From positions 1 through 6,509 of the forward strand of contig CABSMB010000079.1 in assembly GCA_902478705.1 (NCBI GenBank): a stretch of DNA of 6,509 bases, given 5' to 3'. The stretch is from an uncultured Collinsella sp. (GTDB lineage: Bacteria; Actinomycetota; Coriobacteriia; Coriobacteriales; Coriobacteriaceae). The notes under the pieces are model-generated. The model was not told where the DNA came from. It ran no database searches and saw only the letters and a list, made by a program, of their open reading frames with translations. The position numbers were made by a program, and so were the translations under genes. Positions 5,541 to 6,509 of this stretch are shown here, in pieces (positions within the stretch are counted from its first letter, which is position 1; every line of letters starts with the position of its first letter).

Positions 5541-6161
5541 TTAGGCCATACGGATGGCGACGAGACCATTCTTGGCACCCGGGACAGCGCCCTTGACCAA
5601 GATGAGGTTCTGCTCGGCATCGATGCGGACAACGGAAAGGTTCTTGACGGTAACGCGCTCGTTACCCATGTGACCGGCCATCTTGACGCCCTTGAGGACG
5701 CGCGCAGGATAGGCGCACTGACCGATAGAACCGGGGTGACGCTGGAAGTGAGAACCATGCGTCATAGGACCGCGGCGCTGACCCCAGCGCTTGATGCGAC
5801 CCTGGAAGCCCTTACCCTTGGAGGTACCGATGACGTCGACCTTCTCGACATCAGCGAAATCAGCGACGGTGACGACCTCGCCGACCTTGTGCTCCTCGCC
5901 GTTCTCGACGCGGACCTCACGAAGGAAGCGGACAGGCTCGACGCCAGCCTTAGCGAAGTGACCAGCCATGGGCTTGTTCACGTTCTTGGCCTTGATGTCG
6001 CCGAAACCGATCTGGACGGCGTCATAGCCGTCGGTTGCCTGAGTTTTAACCTGCGAGACAGCGCAGGGGCCAGCCTGGATGACCGTGACGGGGACGACGT
6101 TGTCGTTCTCGTCCCAAACCTGGGTCATGCCAATCTTGCGGCCGAGAATCATGCTGATCAA
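5541..6161 (-). CDS. rplC: 50S ribosomal protein L3
   Basis: L3 (uL3) binds near the 3' end of 23S rRNA and is one of the first proteins to assemble; its central extension reaches towards the peptidyl-transferase centre. Conserved parts are [16 protein letters not shown] (5-20), [15 protein letters not shown] (113-127), [18 protein letters not shown] (131-148), and [14 protein letters not shown] (159-172). I chose TTG at 6161 (MISMILGRK, 206 residues) because a GGGAT sequence lies six bases ahead and the length fits relatives recalled to begin with four residues before ILGRK. The alternative ATG at 6152 would give 203 residues with no good Shine-Dalgarno. It is the first gene of the window; rpsJ is not upstream within 348 bases. 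Confidence 0.96.
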   Translation of the reverse strand: MISMILGRKIGMTQVWDENDNVVPVTVIQAGPCAVSQVKTQATDGYDAVQIGFGDIKAKNVNKPMAGHFAKAGVEPVRFLREVRVENGEEHKVGEVVTVADFADVEKVDVIGTSKGKGFQGRIKRWGQRRGPMTHGSHFQRHPGSIGQCAYPARVLKGVKMAGHMGNERVTVKNLSVVRIDAEQNLILVKGAVPGAKNGLVAIRMA

Positions 6162-6168
6162 GATATGA

Positions 6169-6233
6169 TCCCAACTCTCGCGTGGTCTTGGGACAATGCG
6201 TACACCACCGAGCGTACGCCCCTAGAGGACCAC
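6169..6233 (-). promoter_or_regulatory. rplC leader hairpin with alternative Shine-Dalgarno pairing
   Basis: On the minus strand three stacked helices form one irregular stem: GTGGTC/GACCAC (6233-6228, 6187-6182), GGG/CCC (6222-6220, 6192-6190), and GCGTAC/GTACGC (6219-6214, 6203-6198). The same CCC lies in TCCCAA (6193-6188), the exact complement of TTGGGA (6174-6169), which contains the rplC Shine-Dalgarno. The two pairings exclude each other, so the leader could switch between open and closed states. It recalls the E. coli S10 leader in position and purpose, but no sequence homology is claimed. Confidence 0.45.
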
Positions 6234-6257
6234 TACTTACACGACGTGCTCCCCAGC

Positions 6258-6285
6258 CTTGTATTGCGTCCGGACTACCTGACAA
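6258..6285 (-). promoter_or_regulatory. Weak promoter candidate for rplC
   Basis: TTGTCA (6285-6280) is one base from the -35 consensus, and 16 bases later TACAAG (6263-6258) is a poor -10. Transcription would start near 6251, just ahead of the long leader hairpin, giving a leader of about 90 bases. The GTGTATACT of the shared motif (about 6353-6345) is an alternative -10. Neither is strong. Confidence 0.25.
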
Positions 6286-6345
6286 CCCTATTAAGCAGGC
6301 ATTTTGTCCAGCCAGAATACTCCCCTGGTTTCACACAGCTGTTTA

Positions 6346-6371
6346 GTATACACGGCTGCGGGCGTATCCAT
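6346..6371 (-). promoter_or_regulatory. Shared 26-base leader motif, copy B (before rplC)
   Basis: On the minus strand this reads ATGGATACGCCCG, three partly variable bases, then CCGTGTATAC. It differs from the copy before rplB at only three of 26 positions, although the flanks are unrelated. ATACG and CGTGT form a five-base-pair stem (one U-G pair) with an eight-base loop. TATACT at its end resembles a -10 box. It lies 184 bases before the rplC start. Confidence 0.6.
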
Positions 6372-6488
6372 CGAGATTCATATTTCACTCACATTGTTTA
6401 CGCAGGTAAAGTGCGTGGAGTCGCCTGAGCTTGGCAGAGGGCCGGCGGAATATATTAAGTTTGCTGCTCTACAGTCCTGCGCAAGACG

Positions 6489-6509
6489 GAAAGCACATTA
6501 AGTGCTTTC
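6489..6509. repeat. Perfect hairpin at the right window edge
   Basis: GAAAGCAC (6489-6496) and GTGCTTTC (6502-6509) form an eight-base-pair perfect stem with a five-base loop. It reaches the last base, so it may be longer. Leftward it is followed by CGTCTTGC, a poor T-tract. It might belong to the end of an upstream gene, perhaps as a terminator of a rightward or leftward neighbour outside the window. Confidence 0.45.

Larger units (their letters stand above)
6162..6509 (-). other. Long leader upstream of rplC, no rpsJ
   Basis: No credible gene is seen in these 348 bases. In transcription order they hold a perfect hairpin at the window edge (6509-6489), an AT-rich stretch (6458-6447), the shared 26-base motif (6371-6346), a weak promoter candidate (6285-6258), a long irregular hairpin (6233-6182), and the weak rplC ribosome-binding site (6172-6168). 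S10, usually the gene before rplC, is absent here. It may lie beyond the edge or elsewhere in the genome. Confidence 0.65.

Noticed and set aside
6289..6300. Three-codon minus-strand leader peptide (MPA)
   Set aside because: Its nearest purine-rich site (AGGGGAG) is too far upstream, and such a short frame is expected by chance.
5670..6428. Plus-strand 252-residue open frame antisense to rplC and its leader
   Set aside because: Shadow frame with no family resemblance, running out of the coding area into the leader without change in evidence.

Overview
The window is a GC-rich bacterial ribosomal-protein cluster, read entirely on the minus strand (right to left in these coordinates). Twelve complete genes follow the classical S10/spc order: rplC (L3), rplD (L4), rplW (L23), rplB (L2), rpsS (S19), rplV (L22), rpsC (S3), rplP (L16), rpmC (L29), rpsQ (S17), rplN (L14), rplX (L24). 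The protein style suggests an actinobacterium of class Coriobacteriia, possibly near Collinsella. The signs are the L3 N-terminus around [12 protein letters not shown], a four-cysteine L24, and an L16 with an Ala/Glu-rich tail. This placement rests on recalled family features, not on a search, and is only moderately certain.

Layout in transcription order. Positions 6509-6162 are a 348-base leader with no gene; rpsJ (S10), normally just upstream of rplC, is not in the window. rplC, rplD and rplW follow. A 179-base gap (4579-4401), unusually long for this operon, then separates rplW from rplB. rplB to rpsQ are tightly packed, with TAGTG and TAATG one-base overlaps at rpsC/rplP and rplP/rpmC. 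A 118-base gap (1178-1061) sits where the S10 and spc operons are split in E. coli. rplN and rplX come next, then a strong intrinsic terminator (346-311). The rest of the window (310-1) is non-coding: a tandem repeat array and several dyads. rplE (L5), which normally follows rplX, is absent here.

All twelve products are structural ribosomal proteins. L3, L4, L23, L2, L22, L16, L29, L14 and L24 belong to the 50S subunit; S19, S3 and S17 belong to the 30S. Their shared operon keeps their synthesis stoichiometric.

The genes themselves are ordinary; the interest lies in the gaps. The leaders of rplC and rplB share a 26-base motif (23 of 26 identical) that forms a small hairpin with a G-U covariation in its stem. 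Both genes have a weak GGGAT-type Shine-Dalgarno, unlike the GGAGG or GGGG types elsewhere in the operon. In both leaders an upstream CCC element is exactly complementary to that Shine-Dalgarno (7 bp at rplB, 6 bp at rplC). This suggests a twin, ribosomal-protein-responsive translation control at the two long gaps. It is inferred from sequence only; each short complementarity alone could be chance.
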